64,000 nt of DNA from Streptomyces sp. B93 (GTDB taxonomy: Bacteria > Actinomycetota > Actinomycetes > Streptomycetales > Streptomycetaceae). Below the pieces are notes generated by a model, which made no database searches, had not been told where the DNA came from, and saw only the letters and a list, made by a program, of their open reading frames with translations. The first letter of the stretch is position 1. Every line of letters starts with the position of its first letter. The stretch covers positions 1-64,000 of the forward strand of contig NZ_JAGPXL010000025.1 in NCBI RefSeq assembly GCF_018070565.1, read 5' to 3'. Position numbers and translations under genes: made by a program. Positions 16,649 through 25,540 of the stretch are shown here, in pieces.

Positions 16649-16704
16649 CCGCGCACGCTAGCAGGTGGTAACCGACCGAGCGGAAGCCCCCACCCTCCTA
16701 ACTC

Positions 16705-16720
16705 TTAATTTAGTAATTAA
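16705..16720. promoter_or_regulatory. AT-rich palindromic operator upstream of alpha-galactosidase
   Basis: TTAATT-TAGT-AATTAA is a palindrome of 6-bp arms around TAGT, ending 74 bp before the alpha-galactosidase start, within a run of almost pure A/T that is striking in this genome. It resembles the AT-rich operators of ROK-family or LacI-like sugar repressors in Streptomyces. The regulator is not in the window. Confidence 0.6.
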
Positions 16721-16794
16721 TATTGACGAGCGTCGGTGACCCCTGCACCATCTGACGGGCCCAAGGACGACCCCGCCGCAGCGAAGGATCCGAT

Positions 16795-18876
16795 GTGAAA
16801 CGACATCTCACCGTCCTCCTGGCTCTCCTGACCGCCTTGCTGGTCGTACAGACACCCGCCCACGCCGCTCCCCCGGTCGGCGACTCCGCCGCGACGGCGC
16901 CAGCGACTCAGCAGGTGCTGAGCCCGACGCCGTACATGGGCTGGAACACCTACTACGCGCTGGGCGGCGATCCGACCGACGCGGAGGTCAGGTCCATCGC
17001 CGACTTCCTGGTCACCAGCGGTCTGCGCGACGCGGGTTACGAGTACGTCTGGATCGACGGCAACTGGGCGGCGCCGACCCCGCGCAGCTCCGCCGGGGAC
17101 CTCGTCGCCAACCCCGAGCAGTTCCCCGACGGACTGAAGCCACTGGTCGACTACATCCACGCCAAGGGTCTGAAGGCGGGCATCTACACCGACGCCGGGC
17201 CCTACATCCCGGGCAAGTGCGGGCTCGGCAGCCACGGTTACTACCAGCGGGACGCGGACCAGTTCGCCGCCTGGGAGTTCGACGCGGTCAAGGTGGACTA
17301 CCTCTGCGGAATCGCCGCTGACCTCGACCCGAAGACCGTGTACACCGAGTTCGCGCAGGCGCTGCGGAACAACGCCGGCGGACGCCCCATGCTCTTCAAC
17401 CTCTGCAACCCGGTGACGTCCCCCGACTGGGGCGACTACCCGCAGGAGCAGCAGTCGACGTACTCCTGGTCCTACGCACCGGCGATCGCGCAGTCCTGGC
17501 GGACGTACACGGACGTCGGTTTCGTCGGCGAGATCAAGTTCAAGGACGTACTGCGGAACTACGACGCGAACGCCCGGCACCCGGAGGTCGCCGGGCCGGG
17601 CCACTTCAACGACCCGGACTACCTCGGGCCCGAACTGGGGATGAGCGACGAGGAGTTCCGTACGCAGATGACGCTCTGGTCGGTGGCCGCCGCGCCGTTG
17701 GTGATCGGCAGTGACGTCCGCGCGCTCAGCCGGACCTCGCTCGGCATCCTCGCGGACCGCGACGTCCTCGCGATCAACCAGGACACCGCGGGCGTCCAGG
17801 CCGTCCGCGTCGGTCCCGCCGGTACGACGGAGACCTGGGTGAAGCGTCTGGCCGACGGTGACCGTGCCGTGGTGCTGCTGAACCGGGGCGACAGCCCGGC
17901 GACGCTGACCACCACGGCCCAGTCGGTGGGGCTGTCCGGGGACCGGTTCACCCTGAAGGACGCCTGGACCGACCGGGTCACCGAGAGCGCGGGCACCATC
18001 AGTGCGGCCGTCCCGGCGCATGGCGCGGCCCTGTTCCGGGTGGGCCCGGCCGCGGGGGCGCCCGGTGTTCCGCATGTCGTCGCCGGTCTGCCGCGAGTGA
18101 CGAAGGTCGGTGACGACGCGGTGCCCGCCGCCGTCGCGCCGGTGGCCGCCGGCGGTGACCGGGCCCGTGTCGAGGTGAACGTGCGCAACGACGGTGCGCG
18201 ACCGGTGTTCGCGCCACGGGTCGAGCTGACGGTGCCCGACGGATGGACGGCCCGCCCGCTTGGCAAGGCGCCGAAGCTGCTGACGCCCGACCACACCGTG
18301 ACCCAGGCCTTCACGATCAGCCTGCCGGCCGACGCCGCGCCGGGCAGCGCCACACTGACCGCCACCACCTCCTACGAGGTGACCGGCAAGGGACGACCGC
18401 GGCAGGAGACGTCCTCGCCGCTGGTGGTCGCACCGGCACCGCCGGACGGCGACATCGTGCTGTCGCACCACGACTGGATCAGCGCCACCAGTGGATGGAT
18501 GAGCCCGACGGTCGACCGTAGCGTCGGCGGCTGGTCACCCATCAGCATGCTCGGCCAGGAGTACCCGACCGGCCTCGGCGTCGCCTCACCCTCCACGGTC
18601 CGGTACTACCTCGGCGACCGCTGCACCCGGCTCACCACCACCGTCGGCATCGACGACGCGGTGCGCAACGTCGGCCCGGAGGGCGGCACATCGACCTTCC
18701 AGGTGATCGGCGACGGCCAGGTCCTGTTCGACAGCGGCGTCCTGACCCGCGACGACATCCGCCGGGCCGACATCGACCTCACCGGCGTCCGGGTCCTCGA
18801 CCTGGTGGTCGACGACGCCGGTGACGGCGGCTACAACGACCGCGCCGACTGGGCCGGTCTGGACACCACCTGCTGA
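16795..18876 (+). CDS. Secreted GH27 alpha-galactosidase with NPCBM domain
   Basis: A 693-residue exported glycosidase. A signal peptide (about 1-24, ending PAHAA) precedes a GH27 (beta/alpha)8 domain (about 42-330): PYMGWNTYY opens it, Asp168 in VKVDYLC is the expected nucleophile, Asp240 in WRTYTDVGF the expected acid/base, and FNDPDYLG is conserved. Next come a C-terminal beta domain (about 335-420), a NEW3-like alpha-galactosidase-associated domain (about 455-545) and an NPCBM carbohydrate-binding module (about 550-690). It would release terminal alpha-galactose (or alpha-GalNAc/beta-L-arabinopyranose). The start is GTG at 16795. Confidence 0.9.
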   Translation: MKRHLTVLLALLTALLVVQTPAHAAPPVGDSAATAPATQQVLSPTPYMGWNTYYALGGDPTDAEVRSIADFLVTSGLRDAGYEYVWIDGNWAAPTPRSSAGDLVANPEQFPDGLKPLVDYIHAKGLKAGIYTDAGPYIPGKCGLGSHGYYQRDADQFAAWEFDAVKVDYLCGIAADLDPKTVYTEFAQALRNNAGGRPMLFNLCNPVTSPDWGDYPQEQQSTYSWSYAPAIAQSWRTYTDVGFVGEIKFKDVLRNYDANARHPEVAGPGHFNDPDYLGPELGMSDEEFRTQMTLWSVAAAPLVIGSDVRALSRTSLGILADRDVLAINQDTAGVQAVRVGPAGTTETWVKRLADGDRAVVLLNRGDSPATLTTTAQSVGLSGDRFTLKDAWTDRVTESAGTISAAVPAHGAALFRVGPAAGAPGVPHVVAGLPRVTKVGDDAVPAAVAPVAAGGDRARVEVNVRNDGARPVFAPRVELTVPDGWTARPLGKAPKLLTPDHTVTQAFTISLPADAAPGSATLTATTSYEVTGKGRPRQETSSPLVVAPAPPDGDIVLSHHDWISATSGWMSPTVDRSVGGWSPISMLGQEYPTGLGVASPSTVRYYLGDRCTRLTTTVGIDDAVRNVGPEGGTSTFQVIGDGQVLFDSGVLTRDDIRRADIDLTGVRVLDLVVDDAGDGGYNDRADWAGLDTTC

Positions 18877-18901
18877 TCGCCCGCTGACCAGCCGCTGGGC
18901 C

Positions 18902-18946
18902 GCATCGGCCACACCCCGCGATGACTCAGCCGGGTGCGGCCGATGC
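18902..18946. terminator. Bidirectional terminator between convergent genes
   Basis: GCATCGGCC-a-CACCC (18902-18916) pairs with GGGTG-c-GGCCGATGC (18932-18946), a 14-bp stem with one mismatch and a 15-nt loop. It lies between the stop codons of alpha-galactosidase (+) and the NADH dehydrogenase-like gene (-) and can serve both. Confidence 0.65.
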
Positions 18947-18961
18947 GCCATGGCAGGGGCA

Positions 18962-20377
18962 TCACGCCGCGACGGAACGCGACCGCTCCTCGGGACGGTC
19001 GTCGTTTCGGCCGCCGGCGGTGACGTGCCGCGGGCCGACGTGGCTCGGATGCCGCGCGTCCGGACCCTCCGGACGGCCGCCCTCGACGAACGCGTCCCGT
19101 GGGTGCTGGACCGAGGCGAGGGAGACGAGGTCCCTGCCGAACAGGGCGGCCGTCAGCCAGACGGTGAGGACGCGGATCTTGCGTTCCCAGGTGGGGACGG
19201 CCAGGACGTGGTAGCCGCGGTGCATGAGCCAGGCGGGGAATCCCTTGATGACGAGGCGCTTGTACTGGAAGATGCCGCGGCCGATGCCCAGGGTGGCCAC
19301 CACGCCCAGACTGCTGTGGCGGTAGTCCCGCGCCCTCTTCCCGCGCAGCGAGGCGGCGATGTTGCGGGCCAGGCGCTTGCCCTGCCGGACGGCGTGCTGG
19401 GCGTTCGGCACCGTGCGCACGCCGGGTGCGGCGGCGAGGTCGGGTACGGCGGCGTCGTCCCCGGCGGCCCAGGCGTCCGCCACGAGCGCCCTGTCGGTGC
19501 CGACGCGGAGGTCGGGGCGTACGACGAGCAGGCCGCGTTCGTCGACGGGCAGGTCGGTGTGGTTGTGGACGACCGGGTTGGAGCCGTTGCCCGCGGTCCA
19601 GACGATCAGCTCGGAGTCGAACTCGGCACCGTCGGAAAGCACCACATGTCCGTCCTCGGCGGACCGGAGCTGGGTGTTCAGGTGGACGTGCGCGCCACGG
19701 CGTTCGAGGGAGCGGACCACCCATTCGCCGGGCCCGTCGCTCACCTCGGGGAGGATGCGGCCCCGTGCCTCGACCAGGTGGAAGGAGAGGTCGTCCGGGC
19801 CCAGTTCCCGGTAGCGCTTCAGCATGGCGGTCGCCAGCGACAGCAGTTCGCCGAAGCCCTCGACGCCGGAGAAGCCGCCGCCGACGAACGTGACGGTGAG
19901 CAGTCTGCGCCGCTGGGGCCCGGGCGGCAGGGAAGCCGCCTGGTCGAAGGCGGTCATCAGCCGGTCGCGGATGGCCACGGCCTCCTCGACGTGCTTGAGG
20001 CCGATGGCCTGCTGCGCCACCCCGGGGATCGGGAAGGTGCGGGTGACCGCACCGGCCGTGATCACGAGGGTGTCGTACCGGAGTTCGTAGTCGGAACCGT
20101 CCACGGGCCGCACCGTGACCGCCCGGTCGGCGTGGCGGATCTCGACGACCCGTCCCGCGATCAGCCGGGTCCGGCGCAGATGCCGCCGCAGCGACACCGC
20201 CGCGTGGCGTGCCTCGACCGAACCGGCCGTGACCTCGGGGAGGAAGGGCTGGTACGTCATGTAGGGGCAGGGATCGACCACAGTGACCCGTGCCTCGCCC
20301 GGACGCAGCTTCTTCTCCAGGCCCCAGGCCGTGTAGAAGCCCGCGTAGCCGCCGCCCACGATCAGAATCTCACGCAT
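18962..20377 (-). CDS. Type II NADH dehydrogenase-like FAD oxidoreductase
   Basis: A 471-residue flavoprotein of the NDH-2 family. An N-terminal FAD-binding ILIVGGGYAGFYTAWGLEKK (about 4-23) is followed by PYMTYQPFLPEVTAG, a second Rossmann NADH motif (VTFVGGGFSGVEGF, near 165-180), WTAGNGSNPVV, and the FAD-contacting VADAWAAGDDAAVP with NAQHAVRQ. It ends in an amphipathic C-terminal region. It would oxidise NADH and reduce quinone at the inner face of the membrane. The ATG at 20377 follows AGAGGA; an ATG six codons upstream lacks one. Confidence 0.87.
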   Translation of the reverse strand: MREILIVGGGYAGFYTAWGLEKKLRPGEARVTVVDPCPYMTYQPFLPEVTAGSVEARHAAVSLRRHLRRTRLIAGRVVEIRHADRAVTVRPVDGSDYELRYDTLVITAGAVTRTFPIPGVAQQAIGLKHVEEAVAIRDRLMTAFDQAASLPPGPQRRRLLTVTFVGGGFSGVEGFGELLSLATAMLKRYRELGPDDLSFHLVEARGRILPEVSDGPGEWVVRSLERRGAHVHLNTQLRSAEDGHVVLSDGAEFDSELIVWTAGNGSNPVVHNHTDLPVDERGLLVVRPDLRVGTDRALVADAWAAGDDAAVPDLAAAPGVRTVPNAQHAVRQGKRLARNIAASLRGKRARDYRHSSLGVVATLGIGRGIFQYKRLVIKGFPAWLMHRGYHVLAVPTWERKIRVLTVWLTAALFGRDLVSLASVQHPRDAFVEGGRPEGPDARHPSHVGPRHVTAGGRNDDRPEERSRSVAA

Positions 20378-20458
20378 GTCGTCCTCTGTTTCCATCGCTC
20401 GACACTGCTTGGACCAGACAGGGCCGGGAAATGTGACAGCCTCGGCGGAGCGGGAGTG

Positions 20459-20493
20459 TACGTTCGTACGCTCTATCGGTACGCTCGTGCGTA
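20459..20493. promoter_or_regulatory. TACG/CGTA operator overlapping the acetyltransferase start
   Basis: TACG-TT-CGTA (20459-20468) and TACG-CTCGTG-CGTA (20480-20493) are two inverted repeats of the same half-site; the second runs onto the ATG of the acetyltransferase. They probably bind the TetR protein encoded by the second gene of this operon, giving autoregulation by blocking transcription at the start site. Confidence 0.55.
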
Positions 20494-21077
20494 TGCCGAT
20501 GGATGACTACTTCGCCGACGATCCCCGCACCAACCTGGAGCGCATGCTCGCGGGTGACCTCTACATCGCCGACGATCCGGAGATCGCCCGGCGGCAGCGG
20601 CGCGCCATGCGGCTGGCCGCGCGGTACCAGGCCGCCTTCCTCGAGGAACCCGAGGCGGCCGGTGCCGTACTGACCGAGCTGCTCGGTGCCGTCGGTGAAG
20701 GTGTCGAGGTGCGGCCTCCCCTGTCCGTCGACTACGGCAGCAACATCGCGATCGGGGCCCGCACCTTCGTGAACTACAACCTCACCGCGCTGGACGTGGC
20801 GCCCATCACCATCGGCGAGGACTGCCAGATCGGCCCGAACGTGCAACTGCTCACCCCCACCCATCCCGTGGAGCCGGGGCCCCGGCGCGACAAGCTCGAA
20901 GCCGCACGCCCCATCACCATCGGGGACAACGTCTGGCTGGGCGGCGGGGCCATCGTGTGCCCCGGTGTGAGCATCGGCGACAACGCCGTCATCGGCGCCG
21001 GTGCCGTGGTCACCAAGGACGTGCCCGCCCATGTCGTCGCCGTGGGGAACCCGGCCCGGCCCGTGCGTGACATCTGA
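20493..21077 (+). CDS. Maltose/galactoside O-acetyltransferase-like (LbH fold)
   Basis: A 194-residue hexapeptide-repeat acyltransferase of the Maa/LacA group. The N-terminal maltose-acetyltransferase domain (NLERMLAGDLYIADDPEIAR) leads into the left-handed beta-helix with catalytic His in LLTPTHPVEPGPR and repeated I-G-x-x-x-x-I/V turns (ITIGDNVWLGGGAIVCPGVS, IGDNAVIGAGAVVTKDVPAH). It transfers acetyl from acetyl-CoA to a sugar hydroxyl. The start may be 20493 or the ATG at 20499. It is followed 13 bp later by a tetR gene. Confidence 0.88.
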   Translation: MPMDDYFADDPRTNLERMLAGDLYIADDPEIARRQRRAMRLAARYQAAFLEEPEAAGAVLTELLGAVGEGVEVRPPLSVDYGSNIAIGARTFVNYNLTALDVAPITIGEDCQIGPNVQLLTPTHPVEPGPRRDKLEAARPITIGDNVWLGGGAIVCPGVSIGDNAVIGAGAVVTKDVPAHVVAVGNPARPVRDI

Positions 21078-21090
21078 CGGGCGCACCGCG

Positions 21091-21642
21091 ATGGCCACCG
21101 GACACACCGACCCCCGGCGGCGCGAACGGATCCTCGCCGCCACGCTCGACCTCATCGCCGACGAGGGGGTCGCGGGCGTCTCCCACCGGAAGGTCGCCAC
21201 CCGCGCGGGCGTGCCGCTCGGGTCGATGACGTACCACTTCTCCGGAATCGACGATCTGCTGCGCCAGGCCTTCACCCTTTTCGCCGACCACATCGTGGCC
21301 GTCTTCGAGCAGCACCTCAGCCGGGCCGGCGGACCGGAAGAGGCCCGGGAGGCCGTCACCGACCTCGTCCACGCCCTCTCCGAGGGCCCGCGTCGCGATC
21401 TCGTCCTCGCCCAGGAGCTGTACACCCTGGCCGCCCGTCACCCCGAGTACCGGCAACTGACCCGGGAGTGGACGCACCGCAGCCGCCGTCTTCTGGAACA
21501 GCACTTCGACACCGACACCGCCCGCCAACTCGACGCGCTCATCGAGGGGTTGACCCTGCATCGCGCCCTCGACGACTTCCCGCACGACCGTGAGCTGACC
21601 CGTGCGGCGGTCGAGCGTGTCACCACCGCTCGGCAGGTGTGA
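21091..21642 (+). CDS. TetR family regulator
   Basis: A 183-residue TetR protein. The HTH (about 10-55) contains GVSHRKVATRAGVPLGSMTYHFSG, and the tail resembles the TetR_C YxaF/RutR-like group. An in-frame GTG at 21067 that overlaps the preceding stop codon is an alternative start; neither has a strong Shine-Dalgarno. It follows the acetyltransferase by 13 bp, so the two form an operon probably autoregulated through the TACG repeats at 20459-20493. Confidence 0.85.
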   Translation: MATGHTDPRRRERILAATLDLIADEGVAGVSHRKVATRAGVPLGSMTYHFSGIDDLLRQAFTLFADHIVAVFEQHLSRAGGPEEAREAVTDLVHALSEGPRRDLVLAQELYTLAARHPEYRQLTREWTHRSRRLLEQHFDTDTARQLDALIEGLTLHRALDDFPHDRELTRAAVERVTTARQV

Positions 21643-21682
21643 CTACACTGCGGCGCTACGTCGGCCGGGAAGGGCAACGACC

Positions 21683-22333
21683 ATGTCGGACAACAGCACC
21701 GCCGCCAGTGACCTGGCATCGCAGTACACCGCTCAGGTGACCAACGACCTCGAACGCAACATCAAGGAACAGGAACGCATCAGCGCGGAGATCGCCGTTC
21801 TCCAGGAACAGTTGACCGCACTCCAGAAGGACCACACGGTGTTGGTCAGCGTGCGGCAGGCGCTGGGCATGACGGCGGAGCCGGGGCCCGCCGCGCCCGA
21901 GCCCGCGGCCGAGGCGCCGCTCGTGCCCGCGCCCCGCAAGAAGAACTCCGAGCGCCCGGCGGGCGGGACCCGCTCGAAGAAGGCCAAGGCAGCCGGTTCG
22001 CCGGGCCGCCGCGCCAAGCCCGCCCGGTCGGCCACCCGCAAGGGGACCGCCGCCCCCGATGAGCAGCCGGAGCAGGCCAAGCAGCCGAGTCTGATCGACC
22101 TCGTCCGCGACCACCTCGGCGCCCAGAGCGAACCGCGCTCCGCCGCCGAGATCGCCACCGCACTCGACCGGGCCCACCCCGGCCGGAACATCAAGACCAC
22201 CGTCGTACGCGGCACCCTCGAAACACTCGTGTCCAAGAGCCAGGCCCAACGGACCGCACAGGGCCGTTCCATCTTCTACACCGCCGCCGACAGCTCGGGC
22301 CCCGCAACCGCTCCCGCAGAGCAGGAACAGTGA
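21683..22333 (+). CDS. Coiled-coil / Ala-Lys-rich / winged-helix protein
   Basis: A 216-residue protein of unknown role. Residues about 15-60 form a coiled coil (ERNIKEQERISAEIAVLQEQ), about 65-135 a basic linker rich in Ala, Pro, Lys and Arg reminiscent of histone tails (TRSKKAKAAGSPGRRAKPAR), and about 140-205 a helix-turn-helix-like domain (LIDLVRDHLGAQSEPRSAAE, ... TTVVRGTLETLVSKSQAQRT) ending in a G-R-S-I-F-Y wing. It probably binds DNA as a dimer. The protein at 32124-32588 has the same plan without the basic linker. Confidence 0.75.
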   Translation: MSDNSTAASDLASQYTAQVTNDLERNIKEQERISAEIAVLQEQLTALQKDHTVLVSVRQALGMTAEPGPAAPEPAAEAPLVPAPRKKNSERPAGGTRSKKAKAAGSPGRRAKPARSATRKGTAAPDEQPEQAKQPSLIDLVRDHLGAQSEPRSAAEIATALDRAHPGRNIKTTVVRGTLETLVSKSQAQRTAQGRSIFYTAADSSGPATAPAEQEQ

Positions 22334-22345
22334 CGGCCCCTTCTC

Positions 22346-23227
22346 TCAGCGCGCCAACAGGTCGATCACACCCGTCAGGTCCTCCGCGCCGTCACCCTCC
22401 GAGAGCCGACGGCGCATCAACTCGAAGTAGGGCGTGAGCAGTTCGGCGCTGACTCCCTGCTGCTGCGCGGTGCTCAGGAACGTCGGTGTTCCCGCCACCT
22501 GCATGGCGAGGGGGGACACCACGTCCTTGGTGTAGTCACCGCTCCGCAGCTGATCGGCGGTCCGGCGCACGGCCGGTGCCATGGCGGCGAGCCAGTCGGC
22601 GAGCAGCGGGGCGAACGCCACGGGGTCGATGTCCTCCCGCCGGATCAGGGCGAACGCGTGGGCCGCCCCGGCGAACATGCCGTACATGGCACTGAGCAGG
22701 GCCACGTCGTGCAGGGCGGCGAAGCCCGCGTCCTCGCCGACGTAGGTGGTTGCCGCGGGGACGGCCAGTGTGTCGCGGTGTCGCTCGAACAGCTCCGCCG
22801 AACCGCTGTAGAACACGTAGCCGCCCGCTTCGGGCACACCGATCATCGGTGGTACCGCCATGATCCCGCCGTCCAGGTACCGGGCGCCGCGCCCGCCCGC
22901 CCACTCGGCGCGGGCCCGGGCCTGGGCGGGCGTGCTGGTCGTCAGGTTGACCAGGTCCTTCCCGGCGAGGTCGACGCCGGTGAGCGCCTCGCCCACGGAG
23001 GCGTCGTCGAGCAAGCAGACAACGACCAGCTCGCTCGCCGCCACGGCCTCGGCGGCGCTGTCGGCGGCCCGGCCGCCCTCGGCGGCGAGGGAGGTGGCCC
23101 GGGCCGGGGTGCGGTTCCACACGGTGAGGGGATGACCCGCGGTGAGCCAGGCGCGGGCCAGCGCGCCGCCCATCACGCCGAGGCCCAGCAGTGTGACGGG
23201 GGTCTTCTCAACTGCGTTCGTTTCCAT
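22346..23227 (-). CDS. Imine-reductase-like NAD(P)-dependent oxidoreductase
   Basis: A 293-residue member of the 6-phosphogluconate/beta-hydroxyacid dehydrogenase superfamily. VTLLGLGVMGGALARAWLTA is the Rossmann NADP motif, followed by the WNRTPARA phosphate-binding loop. Instead of the Lys of beta-hydroxyacid dehydrogenases, the interdomain helix reads FAALHDVALLSAMYGMFAGA, with the Asp typical of imine reductases. It may reduce cyclic imines or an unknown carbonyl. The ATG at 23227 is chosen. It is divergent from an HxlR regulator. Confidence 0.82.
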   Translation of the reverse strand: METNAVEKTPVTLLGLGVMGGALARAWLTAGHPLTVWNRTPARATSLAAEGGRAADSAAEAVAASELVVVCLLDDASVGEALTGVDLAGKDLVNLTTSTPAQARARAEWAGGRGARYLDGGIMAVPPMIGVPEAGGYVFYSGSAELFERHRDTLAVPAATTYVGEDAGFAALHDVALLSAMYGMFAGAAHAFALIRREDIDPVAFAPLLADWLAAMAPAVRRTADQLRSGDYTKDVVSPLAMQVAGTPTFLSTAQQQGVSAELLTPYFELMRRRLSEGDGAEDLTGVIDLLAR

Positions 23228-23325
23228 GCCGTTTAGGCTGGACACCGGCCCTGGGCGTGATCAAGTACGCACTTCGGAGTGGGTGGTTACCCCGGGGTGA
23301 GTCAGCAGGTGGGAAGGGTGGGGAC

Positions 23326-23682
23326 ATGGCGACACTGAACCGGCCGGGAGCGCCGCAAGGGCACGTCTGCGGGATCGACACCGCGATGGAGGTGATCGGT
23401 GGCAAGTGGAAGGTGCTGATCCTGTGGGCCCTGCACGAGCACCCGCGTCGCCGTTTCGGTGAGCTGCGGCGGCTGCTTCCGGGGATCACCGAGAAGGTGC
23501 TCGCCTCGCACCTGCGGGAGATGGAGGCGGACGGTGTCGTGCACCGTGCCTCCTACGACGAGGTGCCGCCCCGGGTCGAGTACGCGCTGACCGAGAGCGG
23601 CAGGCGTCTGAACGAGGCACTCGAGCCGCTGGCCGCCTGGGGACGTGAGTGGCAGCGGGACGCCACGGCGCACACCGGGTGA
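23326..23682 (+). CDS. HxlR family transcriptional regulator
   Basis: A 118-residue winged-helix protein. The family signature is clear: an N-terminal Cys (GHVCGIDTAMEVIGGKWKVL), then LWALHEHPRRRFGELRRLLP and the wing SYDEVPPRVEYALTESGRRL. HxlR proteins often sense electrophiles through that Cys. It is divergent from the imine-reductase-like gene, with 98 bp between the starts that includes AAGT-ACGC-ACTT (23263-23274), a possible operator; it likely controls the reductase. Confidence 0.88.
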   Translation: MATLNRPGAPQGHVCGIDTAMEVIGGKWKVLILWALHEHPRRRFGELRRLLPGITEKVLASHLREMEADGVVHRASYDEVPPRVEYALTESGRRLNEALEPLAAWGREWQRDATAHTG

Positions 23683-23822
23683 GACCGGCGGGCGGTGGTC
23701 GTTCAGGGTTCACCCTCACGTCGGCAGTTGGTTCGCAGACACCCTCGTCGTCGTACCGCGGTGGCGACTAGCATGCGGGTGCGTGCGCGGGCCGCACCGG
23801 GGGGAGTTCGGGGGAGGACCCA

Positions 23823-24533
23823 ATGTTCGGCAGTGCTCGTGTCGGCGTATCACAGGATCCACGGCGGCTGCCCCGGGGTGTGCGGCTGTACCGGCTGCGG
23901 CCGGACGGCTCCGTGGTCCTGGCCGACCGGGACGGTGCGCGGGAACTCGGCCCGGAGCGGGACCTGTTGCGATTCATCGACGACGGGCAGTTCGCCCACT
24001 ATCTCGTCGGTGACGCCGCCACGTCCCCCGAGCGCCCGTCCAACGCCACCGTCAAGCTCGGCATCGTCGGTCCGCGCAGCGCCTTCACCCCGCATGCGCA
24101 CGGCGGCGAGCACTTCGTCCTCAGCATGGGCTACGCGTCGTGCGGACTGTACGACGGCGAGCGCGGCGGCGTCGTCGAAGTGCCGTTGCTCCCGGGCGAG
24201 TTGATACGCATTCCGGAGATGATGCCGCACTCGTTCGCCAACCGGGACACCGCTGTGCTGACGATCCTCGCCGCCAACACCGGTTACGGCATCGACCACG
24301 AGGACTACGCGATCACCGCCCCGGAGGCCGACCGCAGGGCGGCGGCCGGGGTGTCCGACGCTCTCGCGGCCCCGACCGGCACTCTCGCCCGTACCGACTA
24401 CCTCGCTCTCGCCGCCGCCCTGCGGGACATCGAGCGGGTGCAGCGGACCCGGGGGCCAGGTGTCACCACCGCGCGTGAGCGACTGGCCGCCCGGCTGCGG
24501 CGGCTGGCGCACCGTTGGGAGGGCCACCGGTGA
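23823..24533 (+). CDS. Cupin-domain protein of unknown function
   Basis: A 236-residue protein with a central cupin barrel (about 75-165). The metal-binding set H91-x-H93-x3-H97 (with Glu96 nearby) and the later His136 (EMMPHSFAN) is complete, so an Fe, Mn or Zn site is plausible. The C-terminal 60 residues are helical and basic. No substrate is evident. GGGGGAGGA precedes the ATG. It is the first gene of a forward run; its stop TGA overlaps the next start in GTGA, implying translational coupling. Confidence 0.75.
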   Translation: MFGSARVGVSQDPRRLPRGVRLYRLRPDGSVVLADRDGARELGPERDLLRFIDDGQFAHYLVGDAATSPERPSNATVKLGIVGPRSAFTPHAHGGEHFVLSMGYASCGLYDGERGGVVEVPLLPGELIRIPEMMPHSFANRDTAVLTILAANTGYGIDHEDYAITAPEADRRAAAGVSDALAAPTGTLARTDYLALAAALRDIERVQRTRGPGVTTARERLAARLRRLAHRWEGHR

Positions 24534-25540
24534 TCTGTCCGCACTGCGAGAAGTCCCTGCTGCGCAGGGAGCGCCCGGGCAATGTGTGCGGCAAGTGCGG
24601 GCGGAGGTACGCCCTGGACCCCAAGACCAACCCGCTCCGCCTCAACGACCTCCGGGTCCGCCGTATCACCGGGAAGCTGACCGGCGAGGGTCACCTGCCC
24701 TGTACGGCTGGCCAGTTGTGGTACGCCGTGTCCCGCGGGTCGTTGCGGGACACCCGGGTCGACACCGGCTGCGCCATCGCGTTGGCGTTGTTCGGCATCG
24801 TCCTCCTGCTGGTCGGCCTGTCCACGGTCGGTGTCTTCGCCGTCGTGGGCGCCCTGTTGCTGGCCGGTGCCCTCGGCTTCGTGGTCGCCGAGGCGAGGGG
24901 CGTGGGCCGGGGTGTGCCCCGGATCGCCCGGGAGGCCTTCCGCAGTGGCCCCCTTGCGGACTGGACGAGCGTCTACGGCTCGCTGCCGCCCGGCGTGCTC
25001 GACGACAGCCGGTACCCGTCCCCGCCCACCGAGCCGTCGGACGGCCTGGTGCTGGTGTGCCCGGACCCCTCCATCGCCGTGTTCCTCGACGCCGCGGGCC
25101 TGACCACGCGGTACGGCCTCGTCCTCGCCGCCGACCCGGGCGCGATCCCCGCGACGGGCCCCGTGCTGGTGCTGCACGACGCGGACGCCGGGGGTCTGCT
25201 GCTCGCGCGCCGGGTGCGCGGCGCGTGGCCCGGACGGCCGGTCGTCGACATCGGGCTGCCGCTGGCCGCCGTGTACGGCCGTCCGCGCGCCGTACCGGTG
25301 CGGGGCAGGCCGCCGGAGGCGAGTGTCATGGCGGCGCTGGAGGAGAGCGGGGAGTACGGGCCCGAGCAGTTGCGGTGGCTCCGCAAGGGCTGGGGGTTCC
25401 CGCTGGTCGGGGTGGAGCCGACGAGACTGCTGGCCGTGGTGTCCCGGGCCGTGGAGCGGGCCGGTGCGGCGGCCGACCCGGAGCGGCGGCGCGCGGCCTC
25501 GGTGGGCTTTTTGACCTGGCCCGAGGGAGGCGGCCCGTGA
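24530..25540 (+). CDS. Zinc-ribbon membrane protein with TOPRIM/Spo11-like motifs (paralogue A)
   Basis: A 336-residue protein of a family I do not recognise. Cys3, Cys6, Cys20 and Cys23 form a zinc ribbon. Residues about 40-70 read as a winged-helix-like segment ending T-A-G-Q-L-W-Y (QLWY at 62-65); about 81-120 is hydrophobic, probably two membrane helices. The C-terminal half has LVLVCPD (173-179) and VLHDADAGG (214-222), similar in order and spacing to the acidic strand and DxD of a TOPRIM domain, and ends in GFLTWPE. It shares QLWY, CPD, LHDA and GFxxWP with the next two genes. The resemblance to TopoVIA/Spo11 is inference. Starts at GTG, coupled (GTGA) to both neighbours. Confidence 0.65.
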   Translation: MICPHCEKSLLRRERPGNVCGKCGRRYALDPKTNPLRLNDLRVRRITGKLTGEGHLPCTAGQLWYAVSRGSLRDTRVDTGCAIALALFGIVLLLVGLSTVGVFAVVGALLLAGALGFVVAEARGVGRGVPRIAREAFRSGPLADWTSVYGSLPPGVLDDSRYPSPPTEPSDGLVLVCPDPSIAVFLDAAGLTTRYGLVLAADPGAIPATGPVLVLHDADAGGLLLARRVRGAWPGRPVVDIGLPLAAVYGRPRAVPVRGRPPEASVMAALEESGEYGPEQLRWLRKGWGFPLVGVEPTRLLAVVSRAVERAGAAADPERRRAASVGFLTWPEGGGP

